A stretch of DNA of 64,000 bases from Streptomyces sp. MMG1533 (GCF_001279775.1 NZ_LGDG01000122.1:124001-188000), one strand, 5' to 3'. Positions 26,487 to 35,283 are shown, counted from the first letter of the stretch. Notes: generated by a model not told the origin, from the sequence alone. Translations and numbers: made by a program.

Positions 26487-27185
26487 ATGAGACGGGTTAC
26501 CCGAAACGGTGTGATCGCCGTCGCCGCCGCGTCCGGCGCGATGGCAGTGACGATCCCCGCGTACGCCGGCGTCGCGGACGTCGCCGCCGCAGGCTTGCCC
26601 GGAGTGATCTCCGGCAACACCGTCCAGCCCCCGGTACACGTCCCGGTGGACGTGTGCGGGAACACCGTGAATGTGGTGGGGCTGCTCAACCCGGCGGCGG
26701 GCATCAGCTGCGCCAACGAGGACGTCCGTGCGGACGTCCGTGCGGTCGGCGGCGCAGACGCGGCCGAGACGCCCGGCAGGGCGATCGCGAACGGCGCCGT
26801 AAAGGATTCACCGGGCGTGCTCTCCGGCAACGGTGCGCAGCTCCCGGTACACCTTCCGGTGAACGTCATCGGCAACAGTGTGAGCGTCGTGGGCGTGGAC
26901 AACACGGCGGTCGGCAACGAGTCGAACACCCCCGGCGACCTCCCCGAGACTCCGGACCTCCCCGAGAGTCCGGTCCTCCCCGAGCAGCGGACGCCGAAGC
27001 TGCCCCCGCCACCCGAGGTGGACCCGGGGCTGGAGGCGGCTCCGTCCGTTCCGCAGCCGCACTTCACCGCCGAACTCGCCGACACGGGAACGGACCAGAT
27101 CCTGCCCGCCCTCGGGGGGAGCGCTGCGCTGATCCTGGGCGGAGCGGTCGTGTACCGGCGCTGCCGCCCGCGCGTGATGCGCTGA
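26487..27185 (+). CDS. long chaplin with two chaplin domains and a sortase signal
   Basis: A 232-residue exported hydrophobic coat protein. A Sec signal ends near AYA (residue 28). Chaplin domain 1 (about 36-78) has GVISGNTVQPPVHVP, DVCGN and GISCANE with the two usual cysteines. Chaplin domain 2 (about 110-150) has GVLSGNGAQLPVHLP and NVIGN, without cysteines. A Pro/Glu-rich spacer with PETPDLPESP-type repeats leads to a sortase motif LADTG near 197, a hydrophobic segment and a basic tail YRRCRPR. Long chaplins are anchored to the wall by sortase E and help aerial hyphae emerge. AGGGA precedes the ATG. A good terminator follows at 27210. Confidence 0.9.
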   Translation: MRRVTRNGVIAVAAASGAMAVTIPAYAGVADVAAAGLPGVISGNTVQPPVHVPVDVCGNTVNVVGLLNPAAGISCANEDVRADVRAVGGADAAETPGRAIANGAVKDSPGVLSGNGAQLPVHLPVNVIGNSVSVVGVDNTAVGNESNTPGDLPETPDLPESPVLPEQRTPKLPPPPEVDPGLEAAPSVPQPHFTAELADTGTDQILPALGGSAALILGGAVVYRRCRPRVMR

Positions 27186-27209
27186 CCGCACCCGCGACGG
27201 AGGACGGAA

Positions 27210-27237
27210 GGCCCCACCGGTCATGCCCGGTGGGGCC
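27210..27237 (+). terminator. stem-loop terminator after the chaplin gene
   Basis: GGCCCCACCGG (27210-27220) and CCGGTGGGGCC (27227-27237) form an 11-bp perfect stem around tcatgc, 25 bp after the stop. Confidence 0.85.
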
Positions 27238-27286
27238 TGAGGCGCTTGGCGGCCCGGCCGACCGGACTGCGTGCGCAGCACAGCGT

Positions 27287-28063
27287 TCACACCGCCGACA
27301 CCGCCGACACTGCCGTGAGCAGCACCATCCCCGAGTCCCCGTAATCGGGCAGGGTCGGGTCGGCGTCGGTGCGCGTGACCGTCAGCTCTCGGGTCAGCGG
27401 CGCGAACACCTCCGTGACGATCTTCGGATTCACCGGGCAGCCCGGCCAGCGCGATGCGGGCCCGACGCGATAGGTCGGCATGTTCTCCATGAAGGCGGCC
27501 ACCAAATGCCCGCCCGGCGCCACACAGCGCACGAAGGTTCGGCAGAAGTCGGCGAACTCCGCGCGGTCCTCGGTCGCCCCTTCCGCGACGAAGTGCATGG
27601 ACGCGAGGTCGTACCCGCCCGGCGGGAGGTCCCGGACATCGCCGTGGACGACGTCGACGTGGGCCAGCGACCCGGCCAGCGTGGCGGGCAGGTCCGGATT
27701 CAGCTCCCGGCACAGCGCGTGGAAAGGCAGCCAGCTGGCCTCCGGCCCGCACATGATCTGCCGCTCCAGATAGGCGACGTTGCCGGCCCCTGCCTCGACG
27801 GCGTCGATACGGCGGCTCGCCGCGGCCGCGAGGATCAGCGGGTAGAGGTTCGGGCCGGCGCCGAACTCGACCGAGCGGCCGATCGCGCCCGGTGCGAGCC
27901 GCCGGTAGAACGCGGAATGGTGGCCGATGACGGCCGCGTCCGAGGGGTGGACCTCGCGGTAGTTCTCGGCGAGATAGTCCGCCACCGGCCAACTGTCCCA
28001 GTCCACTTCGTCGTTGTGGGTCGGGGTGGCCTTGTCGGCCTTCGGCGTGACTCTCTCCGTCAT
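27287..28063 (-). CDS. SAM-dependent methyltransferase (NNMT/PNMT/TEMT-like)
   Basis: A 258-residue class I methyltransferase. SAM motif I is VEFGAGPNLYPL near residue 65, an acidic residue follows in DAVEAGAGN, and motif IV is DLASMHFVAEG. The closest family I recognise is NNMT/PNMT/TEMT-like N-methyltransferases. The end VLLTAVSAVSAV is short and repetitive. It lies 14 bp after the chimeric cyclase/aminotransferase gene in the same direction, with GAGAGG upstream of the ATG at 28063. In intact relatives this methyltransferase likely worked with the full-length alpha-oxoamine-synthase-type enzyme whose half is fused to the upstream gene. Confidence 0.75.
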   Translation of the reverse strand: MTERVTPKADKATPTHNDEVDWDSWPVADYLAENYREVHPSDAAVIGHHSAFYRRLAPGAIGRSVEFGAGPNLYPLILAAAASRRIDAVEAGAGNVAYLERQIMCGPEASWLPFHALCRELNPDLPATLAGSLAHVDVVHGDVRDLPPGGYDLASMHFVAEGATEDRAEFADFCRTFVRCVAPGGHLVAAFMENMPTYRVGPASRWPGCPVNPKIVTEVFAPLTRELTVTRTDADPTLPDYGDSGMVLLTAVSAVSAV

Positions 28064-28076
28064 CGGCGTGGTCCTC

Positions 28077-31000
28077 TCAGTCCTTGGCATGACCCTTTCG
28101 CTCCTTCGACCGCAGCGGGAACCGTGCCGCCAGCGGGATCTCCACGATGGGCAGCCGGTACCTGCTGAGGGTGTACACGTCCAGGTCGTCGAGATGGTCC
28201 AGTACCCGGACCGTCTTGCGGTACAGGTCCGCGCGCAGCGCGTCGCCGCGGCGGTCGTTGACTTCCAGCCCCGCCAGTGCGGTGGCCAGGGACGCCGTGG
28301 GGGAGGGCCCCGAGTACAGGTAGGGCGCGGCGACCGTCTTGAGGCGGTTCTTCAGCTCGGTGGGCAGCGCGAGGAACGCGAGCAGCGACGAGTACGCCTT
28401 GGAGAAACCGCCGGCCAGCACGATCCCCTCGTATGACTCACCGGTGTGCCGCACCACGCCGTTGCCGCGCGAGCCGTACGGACAGGGCTGGTCCGGCCCG
28501 CGCTCCCCGATCACGCCGAAGCCGTGCGCGTCGTCGATGTACAGCGTGGCGCCCCGGTCACGGCACACCGCGGTCAGCGCGGGCAGGTCGGGGAGGTTCC
28601 CGCTCATGCTGTTGACGCCGTCCAGCTGCAGTGACCCCGGAGCCAGCCCCGGCGTCCGCAGCGCCTCGCCGACCTGGTCCACGAACCCGGCGTCGCGGAA
28701 CTGACGGGCGGACACGTTCACGCTGACGTATGGCGGCCCGCCAGGCGCCGGCAGCCGTTGCAGCCCCGCGATGTCGTGGACCGCGTTCTCCAGGACCCAC
28801 GACCCCAGTGGCCCGATGTGCCCGGTCTCCTCGGCCAGGGTGATGAACTCCTCCGGCGGCACCGGCGGGCGCGGGGCGCGAGGCCAGCGCACCAACGCCT
28901 CGAAGCCGGCCACCTCGCCCGCGGTGATGTCCATGACGGGCTGGTAGCGCAGGGAGAACTCCTGCCCGGCGACGGCCTGGGCGAGCCGGCTCTGCAGGTC
29001 GTGCCGCTCGACCATTCGCTCCCGCAGCATCGGTTGGAACCGCCGCCACTGCCGCTTGCCGGCCGTCTTCGCCGCGTACAGCGCCAGGTCGGCGTGGCCG
29101 AGCAGCTCCTCGGCGTCCGAGCTGTCGCGCACGGTGGCCACACCCACGCTCGCGGACACCGTCACCGACTCCCCGCTGAGGACGAACGGCCTGGTCAGCG
29201 TCTGGATCACCTGCGCCGCGAGCAGTTCCGCGTCGAGCGGCTCCCGGGCGTCCTCCATCAGGACGGCGAACTCGTCGCCGCCCAGCCGGGCCGCTGTGTC
29301 GGTGCGCCGCAGCGCCCCGGACAGGCGCCGCCCGACGGAAGCCAGTAGATGGTCGCCCGTCGAGTGCCCCAGCGTGTCGTTGACCAGCTTGAAGTCGTCC
29401 AGGTCGACGAAGAGCAGACAGGTCAGAGACGACTCGCGGCGGCCGCGCAGCAGGGCGCGCTCGATCCGCTCCAGCAGCAGCGTCCGGTTGGGCAGCCCGG
29501 TCAGTGAGTCGTGGAAGGCCCGCTCGGTCAGCTCGTGCTCCAGCCGGCGCTGCTCGGTGACGTCGCGCAACGTGACGACCAGCCCGGCCACGGTGCGATC
29601 GTCCCGGAAGTCGCTGCACCGCACCTCCACCTCGACCCGGCCGCCCCGGTGCCCCACCCACCAGTGGTCGAGGGTCGTGCGCGGCCTGTTGTCCCGTACG
29701 GAGGTCAGCTCGCGGCTCGCCCGCTGCCGGTCACGTGGTTCCAGCAGCTCCGGCAGCGAGGCGCCCGTCAGCTCTGCGGTGCCGAACACGGACGCCGCGG
29801 ACGGGCTCGCGTACCGGATCGTGTCGTCGTCCTCCAGGATGAGGATGACGTCCGAGGCGTTGCGCACGAGAGTGCGGAAGTACGCCTCGCTCTCCCGGCG
29901 TACGACCTCCTGGCGCAGCACGACGCGTTCCATTGCCAGCCTCGCGTGCGAGGCGAGGATCTCCAGGGAGCCCCATGACTCGGTGAGGGGGCCGCGCGGA
30001 CCGGCGACCAGCAGCACGCCCGGGACCTCGGCGGCCGGCGGACGGTCGGGCGGGGTCATCGGGCACACCAGGACGGCCGTCAGGCCGTCCAGCTCGGCGG
30101 CGAGGCCGGGGCCGAGGCCGTCGGCGGGGATGAACCGGGTGCGGCCCGGGGCCAGGTCCACCGTCCGTTCGGCGGGCAGCAGCAGGGTCCGGTGCCGGGC
30201 CGTGGACCCCAGGAGTCTGTCGACGGCCGTCTCGCACGACCGTGGCACGTCCTGTTGCCGGGTGACCGAAACCAGCGAGGCTGCCGGCGAGCGCAGTTCC
30301 TGCTCCCGCGCCACCACCTTGCGGTGCGCCACGACCATCCCCGCCAGGCGCAGGATGACCAGCAGGAACAGCACGCCCGAGAACACGGCGATCACGGCGG
30401 CGTCGTGCACCCCGCGCGTGAGGCCCTCGTGCAACAGGATCCCCGGCGCGATGAGCGTCGCCAGGGCGAGCAGCACCAGTCGGCGCGGCGGCGGCAGCAG
30501 CGGCTCCGGCTGCGGTGCGGCGGCCGTCAGCTCCACCATCGAGGGATGCAGTGCGGCCAGCCCCCAGGCCGTGTAGAAGACGATCCACCCGGCGTCCAGC
30601 AGCGTGCCCGTCTGCCATGCCGCGTTGAGCTGCAGGATGCCGTAGGCGATGTCGAAGCCGAGCAACGTCACCGTGCCCACGATCAGCAACTGCACGGACC
30701 GGTTGTGCCCGCGCAGGGGGCGCGGGGTCAGAAGCCGTGCCAGCAGGGCCAGGACAAGCACGTCACCGAGGGGGTAGGCGATGCTGATGGCCCGCTGCTG
30801 CCAGGTCAGCCCCTCGACCTCCGTGAGCGGCTGCACGAGGTGCACCCACACCGGCAGCGCGAGGCCCGCGGTGAAGATCAGCGCGTCGAGGAGGCTGGGC
30901 AGGTCGTAGCCCGTCCGGCGGTGGCGGATGAGTCCGTACAGCCCGGCGGCGAACAGCGGATAGGTGGCGAGGTAGCACGCGTCCGCGGGGGAGGGGAACG

Positions 31001-31304
31001 GATTGGAGGCGTTGAAGTACTCCTCCATCACGTTGTAGTACGTGTCTCCCGCGATGAAGGTGAGCAGTCCGGCTGCGAGGAGCCACCAGGGCCGGCGGTG
31101 CGCGGGGCGGTGCAGGTGGGTGCCGGTCAGTACGGCGGCGACACCGGTGAGGCCGATGACGGCCCACAGGGAGGTGCGGGCCGCGGGAACCGTCATGTAC
31201 ACGGTGGTGGCCGTCGTGATCAGCGCGAGATGAGCGGCCATCAGCCGATGTGCCGGCAGCACGGCAAGCGCCTCCCCCCGGCCGGAGGAGACCGGGCGGT
31301 CCAC
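28077..31304 (-). CDS. chimeric membrane PAS-GGDEF-truncated EAL protein fused to C-terminal half of a PLP-dependent alpha-oxoamine-synthase-type enzyme
   Basis: A 1075-residue product. Residues about 20-320 hold nine to ten membrane segments, then a GAF-like stretch, a PAS domain (FRTLVRNASDVILILEDDD near 465), and a GGDEF domain with intact RLGGDEFAVLM near 674. The EAL domain begins with QPVMDITAGEVAGFEALVRWPR near 790 but stops near residue 893 at PGSLQLD, where LEITES would be expected. The text then becomes GVNSMSGNLPDL, YIDDAHGFGVIGERGPD and GGFSKAYSS with the PLP lysine, the second half of an AONS/KBL-type enzyme. That part also ends early at PIVEIPLAARFP. So the diguanylate cyclase may work, the phosphodiesterase cannot, and the PLP part lacks its N-terminal half. 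Start GTG at 31304 is poorly supported. Confidence 0.85.
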   Translation of the reverse strand: MDRPVSSGRGEALAVLPAHRLMAAHLALITTATTVYMTVPAARTSLWAVIGLTGVAAVLTGTHLHRPAHRRPWWLLAAGLLTFIAGDTYYNVMEEYFNASNPFPSPADACYLATYPLFAAGLYGLIRHRRTGYDLPSLLDALIFTAGLALPVWVHLVQPLTEVEGLTWQQRAISIAYPLGDVLVLALLARLLTPRPLRGHNRSVQLLIVGTVTLLGFDIAYGILQLNAAWQTGTLLDAGWIVFYTAWGLAALHPSMVELTAAAPQPEPLLPPPRRLVLLALATLIAPGILLHEGLTRGVHDAAVIAVFSGVLFLLVILRLAGMVVAHRKVVAREQELRSPAASLVSVTRQQDVPRSCETAVDRLLGSTARHRTLLLPAERTVDLAPGRTRFIPADGLGPGLAAELDGLTAVLVCPMTPPDRPPAAEVPGVLLVAGPRGPLTESWGSLEILASHARLAMERVVLRQEVVRRESEAYFRTLVRNASDVILILEDDDTIRYASPSAASVFGTAELTGASLPELLEPRDRQRASRELTSVRDNRPRTTLDHWWVGHRGGRVEVEVRCSDFRDDRTVAGLVVTLRDVTEQRRLEHELTERAFHDSLTGLPNRTLLLERIERALLRGRRESSLTCLLFVDLDDFKLVNDTLGHSTGDHLLASVGRRLSGALRRTDTAARLGGDEFAVLMEDAREPLDAELLAAQVIQTLTRPFVLSGESVTVSASVGVATVRDSSDAEELLGHADLALYAAKTAGKRQWRRFQPMLRERMVERHDLQSRLAQAVAGQEFSLRYQPVMDITAGEVAGFEALVRWPRAPRPPVPPEEFITLAEETGHIGPLGSWVLENAVHDIAGLQRLPAPGGPPYVSVNVSARQFRDAGFVDQVGEALRTPGLAPGSLQLDGVNSMSGNLPDLPALTAVCRDRGATLYIDDAHGFGVIGERGPDQPCPYGSRGNGVVRHTGESYEGIVLAGGFSKAYSSLLAFLALPTELKNRLKTVAAPYLYSGPSPTASLATALAGLEVNDRRGDALRADLYRKTVRVLDHLDDLDVYTLSRYRLPIVEIPLAARFPLRSKERKGHAKD

Positions 31305-31328
31305 CTGGCCTGGGTCTTGCTCGATGGT

Positions 31329-31349
31329 AGGCGCCGCAGGGTGGCGCCT
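31329..31349 (-). other. short stem-loop in the deaminase/cyclase gap
   Basis: AGGCGCC and GGCGCCT pair perfectly around gcagggt between the deaminase and the chimeric cyclase gene, both on the minus strand. It may weakly terminate the deaminase transcript. Confidence 0.4.
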
Positions 31350-31433
31350 GCATCTCGGGCGGACCGGGGCCGGGTCGTGCCGGTGACGGACGGTGCCGCG
31401 GTCGGTGATCTGCGCTGACGGAGCGGGTCGCGG

Positions 31434-31919
31434 TCAGTGCTCGCCGCGATGGAAACGGTGGTGCAACGCGCGTACGTCCTCGGCCAGTTCGGGCACCGGA
31501 CCGTCCACCGGCACGCCGGGCGCCACCTCGTTGACCGGCAGGGTCCGCACCGGCGGGGCGGGTACCCCCAACTCGGTGAGCCAGGAAGCCAGTTGCTCCG
31601 ACGAGGCGACGTACACGATCCGTCCGAGGCCCACCCAGGCGTGCGCGGCCGCGCACATCGGGCAGTGCTCGCCGGAGGTGTACACGGTCGCGGCCGCCCG
31701 CTCCTCGGGCGTCAGCCGGTCCGCCGACCAGCGCGCCAGTTCGAACTCGGGGTGGCGGGTGCGGTCGCCGGAGGCCACCCGGTTGTGGTCCTCGGCGAGC
31801 ACCGTGCCGTCCGCGCCGACCAGCACCGAACCGAACGGCTCGTCCCCGGCCTCCAACGCCTGGGCCGCCAGCTCCACACAGCGGCGCAGGTACGGCAGCT
31901 CCGCGTCCTTCACGACCAT
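31434..31919 (-). CDS. cytidine/guanine deaminase-fold nucleoside deaminase
   Basis: A 161-residue zinc deaminase. The HxE motif is HPEFE near 55 and the second zinc motif is HCPMCAAAH near 83-91, which gives the H-C-C site of the CDA superfamily. EPFGSVLVGADG near 26-37 resembles guanine deaminase and tRNA-adenosine deaminase relatives. Length and the VGLGRIVYVASS strand suit a small-molecule nucleobase deaminase more than TadA. AGGAGG lies 11 bases upstream of the ATG. The next gene upstream on this strand is the MFS fragment. Confidence 0.82.
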   Translation of the reverse strand: MVVKDAELPYLRRCVELAAQALEAGDEPFGSVLVGADGTVLAEDHNRVASGDRTRHPEFELARWSADRLTPEERAAATVYTSGEHCPMCAAAHAWVGLGRIVYVASSEQLASWLTELGVPAPPVRTLPVNEVAPGVPVDGPVPELAEDVRALHHRFHRGEH

Positions 31920-31960
31920 GGCGCAGTGCCCTCCTCGTGATGCGATCTCCGTTCCGCAGC

Positions 31961-32201
31961 CTACGGTCGCCGGCGCACGACCGGAATGGCGTGCCGGCGA
32001 CCGAGCGTCACGGTCGCCAGAGCGAGGGCGACGGGCGGGAGCGCGGTCCAGGGGAGCGCCCCGGCGCCCAGGTTCTCCAGGACGACACCGCCGGTCAGCG
32101 AACCCGCCGCGATGCCCGCGTTGTACACGGTGGTCTGCAAGGAGGTGGCCACGTCGCCGTGGGCGGGCCCCGAGGCGTCGACCAGCGCGGTGCCGACTTC
32201 C
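31961..32201 (-). pseudogene. MFS transporter C-terminal remnant
   Basis: Only about the last 75 residues of an MFS exporter remain: HGDVATSLQTTVYNAGIAAGSLTGG, LENLGAGALPWTALPPVALALATVTLGRRHAIP. This stretch covers the last two membrane segments of DHA-type exporters. The frame is open somewhat further (to 32254), but that part is antisense to the MerR gene and has no transporter character. The joint lies at about 32200, right at the ribosome site of the divergent MerR gene, so a deletion removed the promoter and 5' 80 percent of the transporter. Confidence 0.75.
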
Positions 32202-32213
32202 CGGAGGAAGCCA

Positions 32214-32591
32214 ATGAGGATCGGAGAACTGTCCCGTCGTACCGGCGTCCCCACCCGACTGCTGCGCTACTACGAGGAACAGGACCTGCTCCACCCCGGC
32301 CGGGCGGTCAACGGCTACCGCGACTACGGGGAGACGGACGTCCGGGACGTCCGGCAGATCCGCGGACTGCTCGACTCCGGGCTGACCACGGAGATGATCC
32401 GGGCGATCCTGCCCTATCTGTCCGGCCCCGACGAGATCCACCTGCCGCCGCAGTGCCTGACCCCGCAGACAGCCGCGCTGCTGCGCGGCGAGATCGCCCG
32501 CATTCAGGCGCGCATCGACTGTCTGGCCCGCAACCGCGACCGGCTGAGCGCGTATCTCACGGCGGTGCAGCCGAATGAGGTGGACTCGTAA
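32214..32591 (+). CDS. MerR-family transcriptional regulator
   Basis: A 125-residue MerR protein. The N-terminal winged helix begins MRIGELSRRTGVPTRLLRYYE; the rest is a coiled-coil dimerisation helix (AALLRGEIARIQARIDCLARN). There is no C-terminal effector domain beyond a short tail. GGAGG lies 6 bases before the ATG. MerR regulators next to MFS exporters normally activate the divergent transporter; here the transporter is destroyed, so the regulator probably has no local target left. Confidence 0.85.
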   Translation: MRIGELSRRTGVPTRLLRYYEEQDLLHPGRAVNGYRDYGETDVRDVRQIRGLLDSGLTTEMIRAILPYLSGPDEIHLPPQCLTPQTAALLRGEIARIQARIDCLARNRDRLSAYLTAVQPNEVDS

Positions 32592-32631
32592 AGCTGTTGC
32601 CCTGGCCGGGTCCGGGTGCTGGAGTGAACGC

Positions 32632-33408
32632 ATGGATCATGCCGCGGTACTCGCCCTTTACGACCGGGACATGCGCGAGGGCGCTCAGCCGGACGGTCCC
32701 GGTGCACGGATCGAGCGGGCGGGGCGGGTGGTCCGTCAGGTATCCGACGCGCACGGCTGGAACGGCGTCGTCTGGTCGGACCTGGACGAGGCGAGCGCCG
32801 ACGCGGCGATCGCCGAGCAGGTCGCCCACTACTCCGGCCTCGGTCTCGACTTCGAGTGGAAGCTCTACGGGCACGACCTGCCCATGGACCTCGGACCGCG
32901 GCTCGCGGCCGCCGGGTTCACGCCCGAGCCCGAGGAGACGCTGATGATCGCCGAGGTCGCCGATCTGACCCTGGACGCCGAGCCGCCCGAAGGCATCCGC
33001 TTCCTTCCGGCCACCGACCGGGCGGGCGTCGACCTCGTGGCGGAGGTCCACGAGAAGGCCTTCGGCACCGACGGTTCCCGACTGCGCCACCAACTGCTCG
33101 CCCGGCTGACGGACGATCCTGACACCGTCGTGGCCGTCGTGGCGCTCGCCGGTGACACACCGGTCAGTGCCGCCCGTATGGAACTGGTGCCCGGCACCCG
33201 CTTCGCCGGTCTCTGGGGCGGCGGCACCGTCGAGGACTGGCGTGGCCGCGGAATCTACCGCGCCCTGGTCGCCCAGCGGGCCCGCGCCGCCGTCGACCGC
33301 GGCTACCGCTACCTCCAGGTCGACGCCACCAGCCAGAGCAGGCCCATCCTGGAACGCCTCGGCTTCCATTCGCTGAGCACGACGACGCCGTACGTGTACG
33401 TGCCGTAG
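32632..33408 (+). CDS. GNAT-family N-acetyltransferase
   Basis: A 258-residue protein with a C-terminal GNAT domain: acetyl-CoA loop WRGRGIYRALVAQRARAA near 202-219, preceded by the beta-strand AGLWGGGTVEDW, and ending NTSQSRPILERLGF-like TSQSRPILERLGFHS. The N-terminal half (DFEWKLYGHDLP and AAAGFTPEPEETLMIAEVADL) is a degenerate GNAT-type fold seen in streptomycete pairs. The substrate is unknown. GGAG lies 8 bases before the ATG. It follows the MerR gene by 40 bp in the same direction. Confidence 0.83.
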   Translation: MDHAAVLALYDRDMREGAQPDGPGARIERAGRVVRQVSDAHGWNGVVWSDLDEASADAAIAEQVAHYSGLGLDFEWKLYGHDLPMDLGPRLAAAGFTPEPEETLMIAEVADLTLDAEPPEGIRFLPATDRAGVDLVAEVHEKAFGTDGSRLRHQLLARLTDDPDTVVAVVALAGDTPVSAARMELVPGTRFAGLWGGGTVEDWRGRGIYRALVAQRARAAVDRGYRYLQVDATSQSRPILERLGFHSLSTTTPYVYVP

Positions 33409-33457
33409 GCCCCGCTCTTCCCGTCTTCCCGAACGTCCCTCGCGCCGCCGGCGCGGC

Positions 33458-34165
33458 TCAGTCGAGGCCGAACGCGTCCGCCAGCGCGTCGATCTGGGCC
33501 GTGAGCAGCGTGCCCCCGTCATGGCCCATGCCCTCGAACTGGCCGGACACCTCCAGGCTGACGGCCCCGTGCATGTGCGCCCAGGCGAGCACCGCTCCGG
33601 CCAGCGCGGGGCCCTCGGCCCCGGCCGCCACATGCCCGTGCGCCCAGGCCGCCACCGCCGGATCGTCGTCCGCCCAGGCCTTCATCTGCGCCACGACCGG
33701 CGCCACCGCCGCCGACGGCTCGGCCCCCTCGAATGCCGGCAGGAAGGGCGAGAGCACCGCCCGCGCGCTGTCCAGTGTGTCCGGGGGCGCCGTGTAACCC
33801 GGTACGGGCGTGCCCTGGATCAGCAGATAGCGGTGCGGCTGAGCTGCCGCCCATCCCCGGCAGGCCGCCGCCAGCGTCCGCAGCCGGGCGCGCGGCGCGG
33901 TGTCCGGCGGCAGCCCCGTGCCGACCCCCGCAACGGTCGTCGCCAGGTCGGCGTACGCGTCGCGGATCAGGTCCGTGAGCAGTGCGTCCCGGCTGTCGAA
34001 GTAGCGGTACAGGGCCGGCCCCGACAGGCCGACCTCCTTGGCGATCCGGCTCAGGGCCACGGCCGCCGTGCCCCCCTCGGCCAGCTGTCGCAGCGCGATC
34101 TCCTTGATCTCCGTGCGCGTCTGTTCGCGGTAACGGGCCCTCGGACTCTGCACGCTCCCGGCCAT
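33458..34165 (-). CDS. TetR/AcrR-family regulator
   Basis: A 235-residue TetR regulator. The helix-turn-helix is LSRIAKEVGLSGPALYRYFDSRDALL near 39-64. The C-terminal ligand domain has the WHG-type pattern (LAWAHMHGAVSLEVSGQF). I chose the ATG at 34165, which has GAGAGGAG 9 bases upstream, over one ten codons earlier. It is divergent from the oxidoreductase at 34301 with a TetR-style operator between them, so autoregulation and control of that gene are likely. Confidence 0.87.
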   Translation of the reverse strand: MAGSVQSPRARYREQTRTEIKEIALRQLAEGGTAAVALSRIAKEVGLSGPALYRYFDSRDALLTDLIRDAYADLATTVAGVGTGLPPDTAPRARLRTLAAACRGWAAAQPHRYLLIQGTPVPGYTAPPDTLDSARAVLSPFLPAFEGAEPSAAVAPVVAQMKAWADDDPAVAAWAHGHVAAGAEGPALAGAVLAWAHMHGAVSLEVSGQFEGMGHDGGTLLTAQIDALADAFGLD

Positions 34166-34228
34166 GGGGGGCTCCTCTCTCGATCCTTGTGACACACCTT
34201 AACGTCAGTCCGAGTCAACCACCCTTGC

Positions 34229-34258
34229 TAGAGACAGTCGTAAGAGTTACAGTCTCTA
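34229..34258. promoter_or_regulatory. TetR-type operator between regulator and oxidoreductase
   Basis: TAGAGAC (34229-34235) and GTCTCTA (34252-34258) are inverted with a 16-bp spacer in the 135-bp divergent gap, placed to overlap both promoters. Confidence 0.7.
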
Positions 34259-34300
34259 ACAGAAGTGATAAGAGCTCGCTCCTTTGGGGAAGGGATCACC

Positions 34301-35260
34301 ATGACTGCCCACGCCAACGCCGCTCGTTCCCTGCACACCGTCCTCGGCTCGGGACCCGCCGGTACCGCGCTGGCCCGCGAACTCGTGCACCGGGGCCACT
34401 CCGTACGCCTGGTCGACCGGAAGGGCGAGGGGCCGGCGATCGAGGGCGTCGCGCGGCACGCCGCCGACGTCGGTACGGCCGAGGGGGCGCGAGAGGCCGT
34501 GGCCGGAGCCGCCGTCGTGTACCACTGCGTCAACGTCGCCTATCACCTCCAGGTGGAGGCGATGCCCCGCATCCAGGACGCCGTCCTCGGCGCCGTGGAG
34601 ACGTCCGGAGCCCGCCTGATCGTGCTCGACACCCTCTACCCCTACGGCGAGACCGGGGGAGCGGTGATGACCGAGGACACCCCGTGGAAGGCGACGACCC
34701 GCAAGGGCCGGATGCGCGCCGAACTCGACGAGAGGTATCTCGCCGCGCACCGGGAGGGCAGGGTCAGGGTGTCCGTGGGCCGCTCCGCCGACTTCGTCGG
34801 GCCGGGCGTGCTCAACTCGACGCTCGGCGCGGCCGCGTTCCCCGGGGCGCTCACCGGCGGCACGGTCCTCGGGATCGGCGACATCGACCTGCCGCACAGC
34901 TACACGAACATCCAGGACGTGGCCGCCGGGCTCGCCACCCTGGGCGAGCACCCGGAGGGCGACGGCCGCGTCTGGCACCTGCCCACCGCGCCCGCCGTCA
35001 GCACCCGCGACATCCACGCCATGATCGAGAAGCGGGTCGGCCGGCCTCTCGACGTCGTGGTCGTGGCGGAACCCCGCCCCTTCGGGCCGTTCGACGAACA
35101 GTTCATGGCCGAGTACGCGGAGATGTTCTACCAGCACACCGAGCCCCAGATCGTGGACTCCTCCGCCTTCGAGCAGGCCTTCGGCGCCACGCCGACACCA
35201 CTCACCGAGACGGTCGACGCCACCGTGGCCTGGTACGGCGAGTGGCTCGCGCAGCAGTGA
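34301..35260 (+). CDS. NAD-dependent epimerase/dehydratase-family oxidoreductase
   Basis: A 319-residue extended SDR-like protein. The N-terminal nucleotide site is LGSGPAGTALARELVHRG, a GxGxxG variant near 15-32. The rest keeps VVYHCVNVAYH, LIVLDTLYPYG and SYTNIQDVAAGLATLGEH, all typical of NAD-epimerase-like proteins. Active-site Tyr is probably the one in TLYPYG; the YxxxK pair is not clear. GAAGGGA precedes the ATG at 34301. The divergent TetR gene and the palindrome between them suggest substrate-induced expression. Confidence 0.82.
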   Translation: MTAHANAARSLHTVLGSGPAGTALARELVHRGHSVRLVDRKGEGPAIEGVARHAADVGTAEGAREAVAGAAVVYHCVNVAYHLQVEAMPRIQDAVLGAVETSGARLIVLDTLYPYGETGGAVMTEDTPWKATTRKGRMRAELDERYLAAHREGRVRVSVGRSADFVGPGVLNSTLGAAAFPGALTGGTVLGIGDIDLPHSYTNIQDVAAGLATLGEHPEGDGRVWHLPTAPAVSTRDIHAMIEKRVGRPLDVVVVAEPRPFGPFDEQFMAEYAEMFYQHTEPQIVDSSAFEQAFGATPTPLTETVDATVAWYGEWLAQQ

Positions 35261-35283
35261 CGCGGGGGTCGATGCCGCCGGGA

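Noticed and set aside
26207..28168. Long plus-strand open frame over the chaplin and methyltransferase loci
   Set aside because: No domain is visible and it lies out of frame with the chaplin and antisense to the methyltransferase.
31329..31349. c-di-GMP riboswitch before the chimeric cyclase gene
   Set aside because: Only a 7-bp hairpin is visible and the conserved riboswitch core is missing.
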